From WJJR01 sp964440935 (lineage in GTDB: Bacteria > Zixibacteria > MSB-5A5 > WJJR01), in NCBI GenBank assembly GCA_964440935.1, contig CAYTTY010000003.1, positions 62,001 to 126,000 of the forward strand: a stretch of DNA of 64,000 nucleotides, written 5' to 3'. This document shows positions 25,818 through 34,678 of this stretch, one piece after another. The notes under the pieces were generated by a model. That model did no database searches and was not told the DNA's origin. It saw only the letters and a list, made by a program, of their open reading frames with translations. Position 1 is the stretch's first letter; each line of letters begins with the position of its first letter. A program made the translations under genes and the position numbers.

Positions 25818-27980
25818 CTAATTCTCGCACGGATCGCACGGTCCCGGCCCGTTGAAGAACAGATGATCGATGAATGTCGACATATCGGTGGCATCGGGAG
25901 TATCATCGCAGTTAAAGTCCGCCCGCGTCTTCGGGCAGTCGGCATCTTGCGGATTGGCGCCATTGAAGAACAACACATTGATCAGAGCATTCAGGTCGGT
26001 GGCGTCAAGGGCGGCGTTCTCGTCGAAGTCCGACTGGTTCGGGCAGTCGCATGGCGGTCCCACGATGGTAATCGAACCGGGTGTGAACGCGTCCGGTGAC
26101 CCATCGTTAAACGCCGACGTCAGCCGCAACCGGGTCGAGGACCCAAGCTGAGCGGAGTCAACGACTTCGACTTGGCCGATTTGCGCCAGCGGATGAGGAC
26201 GCACCCACAGATTGGCAACGACCCCCGTTCCGGCGGGAAGGAAGTTCGATGTGCCGCCACCGACATCGGCACGGAGCACGTAGCCGACCTCTCCATTGAA
26301 CCGGTTATCAAAAACCAGTTGGATCTGCTCAAAGTCGACGGTCCGTGGCCCTCGTGTCAGGGAGTCAAGAAGAATGGTCGCTGGACCCGTGGCCCGGAAG
26401 GGAAGATAGATCTCACCCACCGGATGTGAGTTCGACAGTGTAATGGGTAACGGAGCTTTTGCGCTGGCTTCGACTTCGATGTCCCCATACCCGATTGAAT
26501 CCACCGGATCGAACAGTGGCGCGATCGCGGCCGCCAGATTCGGACGCGGTCCAATGTGTCGAATCAAGCTGGGATTCTGCTGTGGACTTCCCGTGGGAAC
26601 TAGCAGGGCCAGGGCTGAGTCGGAATCGAGTGTACTGCTGAGCATGTTCTTGAATATGCCGGAGAGACATGCGACCGCACCGGTGACAATTGGAGATGCG
26701 GACGACGTTCCGCTGAACGATGCCGTGTACCAAGAGTCTTCACTGCCGCCATTGTAAAGACCGCCATATCCCGTGGTGTACACGGCGACGCCATAGCCTT
26801 GCAAGTTGACCCGTTCGCCCCAGTTGGAGAAGTCCAGTTTGGATCGGTCATTGCTGCTGCCACCGACCGGTGGATTGCCCGCGCCACACATGATTGCGTG
26901 TGAGTTGCGGAACGTTGTATCGAAGAAACTCGTGTAGATTGAATCATCCAGATCTTCCGCCCCGTTGCCAGCTGCTTCGCAGACAATCACTCCGTTGGCG
27001 TACGCATTCAGGATGGCATCAAAGTTCCCCTGGAAGTACTCCATCGGAACATAGCCTCGTTGATCGTCGCGGCCCTGGAAATTGAACCGCGGGCCGGGAG
27101 TGTGTAATTCGATGAGCACCAGGTCGCCCGGTTCGGAGTGGAGCACGGCCTGATCCATGGCGCCGGCCATAGATTGCGTTACGACTGACGAGACACCGAT
27201 GTCGGCGTTGTACGAGATCCCGGTCATCCCAAAGTCATTGCGATCGCAAACCATTTCGCCAAGAACGGCCGTGCCATGATCACGGTCGTTGGAGATGGTT
27301 CCGATCACTACTGCCGTCGCACCCTTCGACAGATCCTCGTGGGTGAGCTGCCACCCGAATTCGATATCGATGATCTGGATGCCGGTTCCGTCGCCGCCGG
27401 GTAATGTCCACGCAGCACGGGCATCAACTCCGCCGGGCGCGACATCAATGTAATTCTCATCACTTTCCCAGTGCGGTGTCGTGGTGACTTCAGAGAACGA
27501 GGCCACTTCCGGGAGAGGTTCGTAATAGGCGATTTCCACTTCGTCGAGAGCATTCAATTCCTTGATCGCCAGTTGTGCCTGCGCCGGCGTGCTAATCGGT
27601 GTGCGGAAGTACAGTGACATGTCGGGCAAATTCATCTTTGCCCGGTCTTCCGCGGCCATCCTCCGTTGACGCATCACGGTGGGATCCCCCGCAACGAGTA
27701 GCTCCAGCGGCGCCATACCGTGCCGGGTAATCACTCTATTGACATGAGTGGCATCCAAACCGCTCACTCGCGCTTGTTGGCGTTCCACTTGTACATTCCG
27801 ATGGAATTTCACCACCACATGACCGGAGGTGACATCCGAATTGATCCGAAGCAATTGGGGTTTGATGACCTCACGCAGGGGAGCATACGATCCGACGAGG
27901 TCGGTGTGATTCCGTGCCCAAGACACGTCGTTGATCAGCACGCATACGATGATCAGGGTCCAAGCGGCCAACTTCTTCAT
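25818..27980 (-). CDS. Secreted subtilisin-like serine protease (S8, divergent) with dockerin-like C-terminal tail
   Basis: This 720-aa exported enzyme has a short signal peptide (residues 5-17) and a divergent S8 domain: Asp205 in 'IIDIEFGW' (instead of the usual DTG), His235 in 'DHGTAVLGE' (instead of HGTHVAG), Asn339 and Ser426 in 'SGTSSASPIVTGAV'. The catalytic residues are therefore kept while the surroundings differ from classical subtilases. A cohesin-like beta region precedes the tail ('CDCPNQSDFDENAALDATDL', 'ADFNCDDTPDATDMSTFIDH', 'CDPCEN'). Upstream at 28104-28131 is a good promoter, so this is likely the first gene of the 27980-to-20041 protease array. Confidence 0.9.
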   Translation of the reverse strand: MKKLAAWTLIIVCVLINDVSWARNHTDLVGSYAPLREVIKPQLLRINSDVTSGHVVVKFHRNVQVERQQARVSGLDATHVNRVITRHGMAPLELLVAGDPTVMRQRRMAAEDRAKMNLPDMSLYFRTPISTPAQAQLAIKELNALDEVEIAYYEPLPEVASFSEVTTTPHWESDENYIDVAPGGVDARAAWTLPGGDGTGIQIIDIEFGWQLTHEDLSKGATAVVIGTISNDRDHGTAVLGEMVCDRNDFGMTGISYNADIGVSSVVTQSMAGAMDQAVLHSEPGDLVLIELHTPGPRFNFQGRDDQRGYVPMEYFQGNFDAILNAYANGVIVCEAAGNGAEDLDDSIYTSFFDTTFRNSHAIMCGAGNPPVGGSSNDRSKLDFSNWGERVNLQGYGVAVYTTGYGGLYNGGSEDSWYTASFSGTSSASPIVTGAVACLSGIFKNMLSSTLDSDSALALLVPTGSPQQNPSLIRHIGPRPNLAAAIAPLFDPVDSIGYGDIEVEASAKAPLPITLSNSHPVGEIYLPFRATGPATILLDSLTRGPRTVDFEQIQLVFDNRFNGEVGYVLRADVGGGTSNFLPAGTGVVANLWVRPHPLAQIGQVEVVDSAQLGSSTRLRLTSAFNDGSPDAFTPGSITIVGPPCDCPNQSDFDENAALDATDLNALINVLFFNGANPQDADCPKTRADFNCDDTPDATDMSTFIDHLFFNGPGPCDPCEN

Positions 27981-28293
27981 TTGTAGAACCTGCCTTTGTG
28001 GTCTAAGGCCAAACCTGGATGGTGAGGTACCCAGCAGACCGAAGGAAATTTATTCAACGGTAATCAGCGCCATACGTCATGAGCGCACCAGCTATCCGTC
28101 TGAAATATACACTATACCGGACCATTGTCAAGGTCGGAACTTGAAGTCTTTCAACAGATTGGGGCCGTCCGGCGGGAATTTGATGTGACTCGTCGGGGAT
28201 TTCGACAGCACCTAAACGACTCCGGTGGATTCAGTTGCATAGGGTACGTACCATGCACAACTTTGAGCACTGATGGAAGAAGGAGAGACATCG
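27981..28293. other. Divergent intergenic region with a protease-array promoter
   Basis: These 313 bases separate divergent genes. A promoter for the minus-strand protease array is at 28104-28131; no distinct box pair was found for the plus-strand gene, apart from its strong ribosome site AGGAGAG at 28281-28287. No RNA gene is apparent. Confidence 0.5.
28104..28131 (-). promoter_or_regulatory. Sigma-70-type promoter of the S8 protease array
   Basis: On the minus strand TTGACA (28131-28126) and TATATT (28109-28104) are separated by 16 bp. The -35 box is a perfect consensus. The predicted 5' leader to the ATG at 27980 is about 115 bases. Confidence 0.6.
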
Positions 28294-29436
28294 ATGAAGA
28301 TACTCGTTTTGGGTGCGGGCCTCATGGCTCAGGGCGCCGTTTTTGACTACTTGCAGAATGATGATGTTTCAGAAGTGACGGTGGCCGACAATTCATCGAC
28401 CGCCCTCGACCGCATTCGAAGGCGATTCCCTGACGACCGTTTGCAGACCGAGACGTTCAGTGCGCAGGATGATCGTCGTGTCGAAGAGCTGATGAACGAC
28501 GTCGATGGTGTATTCTGCGCCGTTCACTACGGCTTCAATCTCGCTTTCACCCGCGCCGCCATCGCCACTCGCACCCACATGGTGGATTTGGGTGGCAATA
28601 ATGATGTGGTCGCCTCACAATTGGTCTTGTCGGATGACGCCGAGAAGGCGGGCGTGACCATCACGCCTGATTGTGGCTTGGCGCCGGGTATGGTCGCGGT
28701 GCTGGTGAAGTGGGGACTGGAACGGTTTCGCTGGGTCGATACCGTGCGCATTCGCGTCGGCGGCTTGCCACGCCATCCGAAGCCACCGTTTCATTACGAA
28801 CGATTGTTTTCGGTGGAAGGGTTAATCAATGAATACGTCGAAGTGCCCATCCGTTTGGAGAACGGACGTATCGTCACGGTCGAGCCACTGGGTGACCTCG
28901 AAACGCTGACGTTCGCCGAACCGGCTGGCACGTTGGAAGCGTTTAACACGTCCGGCGGTGTCTCCACGATGCCGGAGTCGTTCGGCGATCGTCTCAACAA
29001 TCTTGATTACAAAACACTGCGCTATCCGGGCCACGCGCACGCCATGCACTGGTTGTACCACCTCGGGTTCTTGAGTTCGGAACCGGTTACGATTGGCGCG
29101 GTCACCGTTGTACCACGGCAATTGACCGCAGCGGCCATCCGCGACCGAGTTCCAGAGGGTTATGAGGACATGACCGTCGTGCGTGTCGAATTTGCCAGTC
29201 CTGACGGTGAGCAGCACCGTGTGCATCGTCTGGACATCATCGATACATACAACGCCGAACAGCAATTGACATCGATGATGCGGATGACGGCGTTTCCCGC
29301 CGCGATTGTATCGCAGATGCAATGCGACGGACGCATTAGCACACGTGGTGTTGTTCCGCAGGAGCGCTGCGTCGACGCCGAGGCATTTGTCGAGGACTTG
29401 GTGAAGCGGGGAATCGCGATCTCCGGATTGGACTGA
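28294..29436 (+). CDS. Saccharopine dehydrogenase-like NAD(P)-dependent oxidoreductase
   Basis: The 380-aa protein begins with a Rossmann fingerprint 'MKILVLGAGLMAQGAVFDYL' and continues as in saccharopine dehydrogenase C-domain/lysine 6-dehydrogenase-like proteins, including 'HMVDLGGNNDVV' and 'GVTITPDCGLAPGM', both conserved in lysine-6-dehydrogenase relatives. The likely reaction is NAD(P)-dependent oxidation of an amino acid or saccharopine-like adduct; the exact substrate cannot be decided from sequence alone. AGGAGAG lies six bases ahead of the ATG at 28294, which fixes the start. It converges with the minus-strand gene at 29445, and a hairpin covers both stop codons. Confidence 0.82.
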   Translation: MKILVLGAGLMAQGAVFDYLQNDDVSEVTVADNSSTALDRIRRRFPDDRLQTETFSAQDDRRVEELMNDVDGVFCAVHYGFNLAFTRAAIATRTHMVDLGGNNDVVASQLVLSDDAEKAGVTITPDCGLAPGMVAVLVKWGLERFRWVDTVRIRVGGLPRHPKPPFHYERLFSVEGLINEYVEVPIRLENGRIVTVEPLGDLETLTFAEPAGTLEAFNTSGGVSTMPESFGDRLNNLDYKTLRYPGHAHAMHWLYHLGFLSSEPVTIGAVTVVPRQLTAAAIRDRVPEGYEDMTVVRVEFASPDGEQHRVHRLDIIDTYNAEQQLTSMMRMTAFPAAIVSQMQCDGRISTRGVVPQERCVDAEAFVEDLVKRGIAISGLD

Positions 29437-29450
29437 CAGATTCGTCAGTC
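29431..29450. terminator. Hairpin over two convergent stop codons
   Basis: GACTGAC-agattc-GTCAGTC is a perfect 7-bp stem that includes the stop codons of both flanking genes (29434-29436 plus, 29445-29447 minus). There is no T-run, so it would be a weak bidirectional terminator or a 3'-end protecting structure. Confidence 0.4.
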
Positions 29451-30221
29451 GGCCGGCAGGTATCCATTGATGGAATCATGAAAGACGAAGTCCCGGTGGC
29501 CTCGTTGGAGTGTGACCCACTCCTGTCGCGGTGTCGTGCGCCACAGCCGTAAACGGTTCGCACCGTGATCGCGCGTATCGAGTATCTGCAGACTGTCACC
29601 GATCAGCCGGTGGTCGCGAAGATGCTGTGATGGGACGTCGAGTCGCGGCGCCATCAGGTGCATGTGTCCATTGGCCCATTCGAGAATTGTCCATTCACGA
29701 GCATCGGTCTTTAGTACTTGCCCATGGTAAACGGCTTCCGGTGTTGAATTCCCGTTGAGATCAATCCACTCAATGGTGTGAGAGATCACACTCGGAGGCG
29801 CGAGAGTGTCCCACACAATTTCGTACTGTGAATTCTCGTCACCAATCAGGGCCGCATAACTCCCGCCTGAACCACATGACGCCACACACATCCACAATTG
29901 ATCATGGCCCGGAGCTGCGTACGGGGTTTCTCTTTTGACGACAAACGAACCGATGGTTTTCGGTGTTTGACCGGCGAGCGACCATGCGATACGTGTCGGT
30001 ATGCTCTCCGCAAACAACTTAGCCATCGTCCACGGCCATCGGTTTGGTTCCAACAGAAGGCTGCGCGCGATCCGATCCGCGCGTGTCCGTTGCGGGGGAA
30101 GTGCCAACGCGGTCTGTAGAAGTGTGAACATGGTCAGAACGATCCACGCACCCAGCAGTGCCTTGCGATAAGACCGTATCATACGTCCGCTGCAACTCGA
30201 GATTGATGGTTTGCGGGTCAT
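29445..30221 (-). CDS. Hypothetical exported protein
   Basis: The 258-aa product has a hydrophobic segment at about residues 22-41 ('LLGAWIVLTMFTLLQTALAL'), consistent with a signal peptide. I recognise no named family. The middle has a single 'EWIDLNGNSTPEAVYHG' stretch that resembles one FG-GAP/VCBS repeat, suggesting a beta-sheet extracytoplasmic protein. Its start lies 17 bases from the stop of the transglutaminase gene, so it is probably the third gene of that operon and may work with it. The ATG at 30182 is an alternative start that would leave a shorter leader; neither has a good ribosome site. Confidence 0.65.
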   Translation of the reverse strand: MTRKPSISSCSGRMIRSYRKALLGAWIVLTMFTLLQTALALPPQRTRADRIARSLLLEPNRWPWTMAKLFAESIPTRIAWSLAGQTPKTIGSFVVKRETPYAAPGHDQLWMCVASCGSGGSYAALIGDENSQYEIVWDTLAPPSVISHTIEWIDLNGNSTPEAVYHGQVLKTDAREWTILEWANGHMHLMAPRLDVPSQHLRDHRLIGDSLQILDTRDHGANRLRLWRTTPRQEWVTLQRGHRDFVFHDSINGYLPAD

Positions 30222-30238
30222 TGTCCGGTGCGGTCACG

Positions 30239-32218
30239 TCAATCCGGCCGCGATGTTTCCGATGTTCCGTCCAGCGTACGTGTTGCTTTGGACAGGCTGT
30301 CGGCCGAGTGATGTGAGGTATCTTGGCGATTCGATTCCTCAATATGTTTGAACACCCACTCACCGCTGCGCGCGGCCTGGAAAGCGTCGCGCAACACCTT
30401 GTTCTCCCGACGGCTGGAGGGGGAGCGATCACATTTCTCCCATCGCAGATGGCGCACGACTTCCAGCCGTCCATTTTCAAAGCTGCGTGCTTCGCCAAAC
30501 TCACCGTTGGCCGTTGAGTGATATTCCGCGGTCGGCCACAATTCGGGTTGCCAACCCGTGGGAAAATGAACAATGATCGTATCGAATGAGCGGACCGGGA
30601 ATCGCACGGTCCCGGGATCGATCCGGCCGCCGATTGTGTCATTGGCCATCCATCCACCCAAACGCGGTCGCACGACCATCCGCCGAGTACCGCCAATCGC
30701 CCAGCCATCAATGCGTCCGCTAATTGTCGTCGCGATCTCGGTTGGCGAGATGACCTCGATGGCATCAATCGTCGCCAGCGTAGCGGCGGGCATCACGCCC
30801 AATATCGCCGCGGCCAATTCGCTGCCATTGTGACCACCATTAGCCGGGGTCATGGCGGCAAAATGACCGCTCGATGCGATGCGGGCGTGGAAGTTTAAAT
30901 TCCCGTCGGCGTCCAACTCGCCCTCGCACCGAACACTCTGCCGGTTGTCATCGGCGGATTTGCACGGCGTTTGAACCAACTGTCCGCCGTGGGGGCCCAC
31001 CACCAACGCCCAGCGTTCCTCGCAACTCGGGGGGAGACTCCCCAGACGGTAACGCGAATCGGATGGGTCCGCCCATAGCGTATCTCCATCGATGATCGCC
31101 ATCGCGACCACGTGATCAAACCAATCCTTGGGAAAGGTCGGGTCCAGTGGCAACGGATTACGCGAGCGAATGAGCGCCGGATAGGCTTCCATGCCCAGCG
31201 AGCGCAACATCGAGATCCACAGAAAGACGACATCTTTGCAATCGCCGTATTTGGTATCAAAGACCTCCGACGATGCATGGGGGCGCCATCCGCCAAGGCC
31301 GATCTCGATCGCAACATATCGCCATTCATCAGACACCCAGTCCTTCAACACAGAGGCCTGCGCCCGATCACCGATCACATCCTGGACGTGTGCATCGACC
31401 CAACGCTTCTGGTCATCATCGAGCCCGAACCTGTGTTCCGTCAGCTCCCAGTACCATTCGCCCAGAGCGTGCCACGAATCTGTTGCCCCTTCTTCGCCGC
31501 CGACACGGAACTCCTCCGGCGCCACGTGGAGCAGCGGGGTGAGCGTCTTGTCGCCCACGGAGCCGATGTCCTCAGGAATCCAGTTGTTCAGCTCCCAACG
31601 GTAAATCCGACCACGAGGATCGTTCTCCTGATGCTGGACCAACGCCGGTGCGACTTGTTGATAGTGAATGTTCTCGCGACGCGGAACGTGCACCTGGTAA
31701 GAGGCATGGCGCCGGGGCCAGCGGTCGCCGAGTACCCAGTCGGGCCAAAAAAACACATTCTCGATTTCGACTCGCCAACGCGCCTCGATGATATACGGTG
31801 GTCGCGGCGCGACCAGATCGGCCGAGCGGATCACATCGCCGGAATACAGCCGGAAATCGGAAAACGGCTCGACCGATCCGACTTGCTCTTCGGTCAACTC
31901 GAACAGGATGTTACCGAACGTGTCTGTCACAGTCCCTTCGAAACTCTGTAACCGTTGAAAAAACGTGTCCCAAATCCGGATGCGGCCGGCATCGACACCC
32001 GTGGTGCGATTGACTCGAATCACGCGATGGGCCTCGACGCTCAGTCCTCGGCGCGACGACCACTCGATCGACCACTCGTCTGTCTCGTAATATGCCGGGT
32101 ATGATGACCACGATATGTCGTTGGCGAACACAAGATTGGGCAGCGCCAGCACACTGAACAGGACAAGCGCCAAGACGCTGCGCCGGGTCGGCCAAATGGA
32201 GGAAGTCGGTTTGCTCAT
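30239..32218 (-). CDS. Exported DUF3857/transglutaminase-like protein with intact catalytic triad
   Basis: The 659-aa protein has a signal peptide (hydrophobic ~14-32, 'VFA'), a DUF3857 domain (~50-220) and a transglutaminase-like domain with Cys327 ('TKYGDCKDVVFL'), His369 ('DWFDHVVAM') and Asp384 ('WADPSDSRY'). This layout is known from exported papain-fold proteins of Bacteroidetes and relatives, where the fold acts as a peptidase or amidohydrolase more often than as a cross-linker. The C-terminal ~200 residues match the beta-rich region that usually follows. The ATG at 32218 is chosen to place the signal peptide at the N-terminus; the frame is open farther upstream. It lies between a Ser-substituted paralogue and a small exported protein on the same strand. 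Confidence 0.82.
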   Translation of the reverse strand: MSKPTSSIWPTRRSVLALVLFSVLALPNLVFANDISWSSYPAYYETDEWSIEWSSRRGLSVEAHRVIRVNRTTGVDAGRIRIWDTFFQRLQSFEGTVTDTFGNILFELTEEQVGSVEPFSDFRLYSGDVIRSADLVAPRPPYIIEARWRVEIENVFFWPDWVLGDRWPRRHASYQVHVPRRENIHYQQVAPALVQHQENDPRGRIYRWELNNWIPEDIGSVGDKTLTPLLHVAPEEFRVGGEEGATDSWHALGEWYWELTEHRFGLDDDQKRWVDAHVQDVIGDRAQASVLKDWVSDEWRYVAIEIGLGGWRPHASSEVFDTKYGDCKDVVFLWISMLRSLGMEAYPALIRSRNPLPLDPTFPKDWFDHVVAMAIIDGDTLWADPSDSRYRLGSLPPSCEERWALVVGPHGGQLVQTPCKSADDNRQSVRCEGELDADGNLNFHARIASSGHFAAMTPANGGHNGSELAAAILGVMPAATLATIDAIEVISPTEIATTISGRIDGWAIGGTRRMVVRPRLGGWMANDTIGGRIDPGTVRFPVRSFDTIIVHFPTGWQPELWPTAEYHSTANGEFGEARSFENGRLEVVRHLRWEKCDRSPSSRRENKVLRDAFQAARSGEWVFKHIEESNRQDTSHHSADSLSKATRTLDGTSETSRPD

Positions 32219-32401
32219 CACAGAGGTGTACACGAAACGGACATCACGTGCTGCATCCATAATACGCAATCGAGCCGTCAGACTGAACAAAAACACCTTG
32301 CTGCATCAACCGCCACCGAGTCTGTGACACGATGCCTGCGGGCATCATTGATGCCGGCTACACAAAGGGAAGTGAAGAGATGAAAGACAGGGGGATTGGA
32401 C

Positions 32402-34363
32402 TTACAGCGTATCGTGATAAAGCACCATCAACCCTTGTTCCGACAATTGAACGGTGTTGAACAACTCGCGCAGATCACGGAAGCGGGTGACGGGGAAGTC
32501 GCGTTTGTTGACATTCCACGTGCGTGAGGAGATGACCTGGTTGCCGTCGCGTACGACCGAAGAGTGGAACTCGAACCCGTCGCCAATGACCTCACGGCTG
32601 GTCGGGACATCGGTCAACTCAAAATCATCCGGGAGCGTCCACCGAATGCGGCAATCTTCGGACCACGGCGTATCAAACGAAATCGGATAGCGGCGCGACT
32701 TCGTCATCAGCGGATTCGATTTCAGTTTACGTAGAATCGAGGGGCGCAAAAACAGCCGACCGTTGTCGACCGTCGCCGCCTTGGGCCACTCGAATTCCGC
32801 AACGAAAGTGATCGGGGACCAGTAGTCATGGTCGCCGTCTGTCACCTCAAAACTGGTGGGAATGGCGCCGTCCAGCCAGTGCTCCTGGAGATACGCGACC
32901 GTGTCGTGGTCGCCGATGGCGCGCAGCAGTTCGTACGCCGCCTCGCCGCCGACGGTGCCTTCGATTCGTCCGAAAGCGGACCCATCTTCACGAAGCGTGA
33001 CCGCGGCTTCGGCGCGTGCATCATTGGCGATAGGCGGCGCCGGGACGTCAATAACCACCTCTTCAATCGAGGGATGCCCGATTACGACACCCGCATCGAC
33101 CTGGCTCTCCGGTGGCAGGTAGCCCATCCAAGCCGCCGGCGTGTTGGCATCGCAGAAGACACGCTTGTCGGAGTCGATTTCGACCAACGCCAACGCGTGG
33201 TTGAACTGGAACAAGCGATGGTCACGACGATCAAACCGGAGATGATCACGACGTGAGATCAGGACTGGATACGCATGAAACCCGTTGTGCCGCAACAGAG
33301 ACACCAGCAGCAGATTCTTTTCGACACTATTGCCGCGCCGTTGCTCAAACACGTCTTCGGCAGACAATAGACCACTGGTAATCGCCGGTGCTTCGCCCGA
33401 CAGAGCCACCGAATCGCGAACGAAACGGTACACTCGATTGACCAAGTGTTCACGATTCTCATTCGCCGCTTTCTCGAAACGCGGCCAGTCGTCGTCGATC
33501 TTCAGCAATGGTTTGTAGAGGTTTCGGACTTGGCGTGCCAAGTCGGCCCAGCTATCAACAAACTCCCACACTTTGTTGTCATCACGGTAGCGGACGATCT
33601 GGAAGTCAAGCTGGGCACGGTGGTCGAGCAACGATAGCACGCAAGGCTCACCCACCAACCGTGGCAAATTGCGGCTGCGCCAGGTGAACTGACGGACCTT
33701 GCCTTCCTGACGGATCGTGGCGACCAGCGCGGTGTCCGGACCTTCGACAAGCTCGGAATTGTTGAGAACGACTTCGTATTCGAACCCTTCTGGCAGGCGA
33801 ACAGTGAGTTCTGAGTACTCCGTCGGGATCTCGTTTTGGAAGGCCCACGGCCGCAAGTAGTAGAAATTATTCGAATTGATCGTATAGCGATACTCGAGAA
33901 CAGCCCCCGGCGAGACTTCGGGAAACGCAAACACATACGTTTCCATGTCGCCGGTCTTGGTTTCGTGAATGTCGCGGTGGCTGATCTCGATCCGCTCGCC
34001 GTTCGGCGTCAGCGTGTGGGCTTCGATATTGTCGAGATGTTCGGATTTGTACAGTGTAATTTCAACATTGCCATAATGGTAGGCGCCTTGACCAAAAACC
34101 TGAATCCTGCGATGCCGTTCGTACGTAAACTGGAAACCGGGGCCGACTGTGATGAAGCCCTTGTCAAAAACGACCACCGCACCGGCTGTGGGGTCGTTGG
34201 CCAAGTAATCACGCATCTCGGTGCGCGTGATTACACCCCAATCGGGCGTACCGGCGTCCTGTGCCCACGTCGCCAGAGTTGACGCGAGGAGCGCAAACAA
34301 ACAACCCGCGGCGGTAAACCACCACCGACGGCGCGTCCCTGCCCCTTGCTTCGGGTCGCGCAT
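32402..34363 (-). CDS. Exported DUF3857/transglutaminase-like protein with Cys-to-Ser active site
   Basis: This 653-aa paralogue has a signal peptide (~16-34, 'TWAQ'), DUF3857 (~60-240), a transglutaminase-like domain and a C-terminal beta domain. The nucleophile position reads Ser346 ('RRGNSVEKNLLLVSLLR') where the family has Cys (G-D/N-C-K/E), while His389 ('FQFNHALALV') and Asp405 ('FCDANTP') remain. The protein is therefore probably a non-catalytic partner or a serine variant. An AAGGGA ribosome site sits just before the ATG. The downstream paralogue with the intact Cys (183 bases away) suggests a pair in which one binds and one cuts, but that is inference. Confidence 0.82.
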   Translation of the reverse strand: MRDPKQGAGTRRRWWFTAAGCLFALLASTLATWAQDAGTPDWGVITRTEMRDYLANDPTAGAVVVFDKGFITVGPGFQFTYERHRRIQVFGQGAYHYGNVEITLYKSEHLDNIEAHTLTPNGERIEISHRDIHETKTGDMETYVFAFPEVSPGAVLEYRYTINSNNFYYLRPWAFQNEIPTEYSELTVRLPEGFEYEVVLNNSELVEGPDTALVATIRQEGKVRQFTWRSRNLPRLVGEPCVLSLLDHRAQLDFQIVRYRDDNKVWEFVDSWADLARQVRNLYKPLLKIDDDWPRFEKAANENREHLVNRVYRFVRDSVALSGEAPAITSGLLSAEDVFEQRRGNSVEKNLLLVSLLRHNGFHAYPVLISRRDHLRFDRRDHRLFQFNHALALVEIDSDKRVFCDANTPAAWMGYLPPESQVDAGVVIGHPSIEEVVIDVPAPPIANDARAEAAVTLREDGSAFGRIEGTVGGEAAYELLRAIGDHDTVAYLQEHWLDGAIPTSFEVTDGDHDYWSPITFVAEFEWPKAATVDNGRLFLRPSILRKLKSNPLMTKSRRYPISFDTPWSEDCRIRWTLPDDFELTDVPTSREVIGDGFEFHSSVVRDGNQVISSRTWNVNKRDFPVTRFRDLRELFNTVQLSEQGLMVLYHDTL

Positions 34364-34678
34364 AAGATCCCTTTTCGTTCGTCTATCGCAACGATGGGCG
34401 GTGAGAGCCCATCTGTCTCACGCGGTGCTTGGGGTGCACAAACCGTGTCCCAATCAATAATACGGATTCGACGATCTGGCGCAAGCCTAATCTGGGCTTA
34501 ATCTTGCGGTGACATTCGCCGATTATCATCCCCTTGGCCTCAAACGGTCTTGTCAGGCCGGCTTTCTCGACTCTATAATTCGTTGACAAACAATAACATA
34601 GAAATGCCCCGCCTCGGTCAGCCTTCGTTCGAAGGCCACTGTCACAATTGGCCTATGATCTCTATACAGGCCGCCGAC
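34364..34678. other. Intergenic region with a possible promoter
   Basis: These 315 bases lie between otsA and the DUF3857 gene, both on the minus strand. A possible promoter for the latter is at 34457-34484. Nothing else coding or RNA-like is seen. Confidence 0.45.
34457..34484 (-). promoter_or_regulatory. Possible promoter of the DUF3857/transglutaminase operon
   Basis: On the minus strand TTGCGC (34484-34479) and TATTAT (34462-34457) with 16-bp spacing, about 95 bases ahead of the ATG at 34363. Confidence 0.35.
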
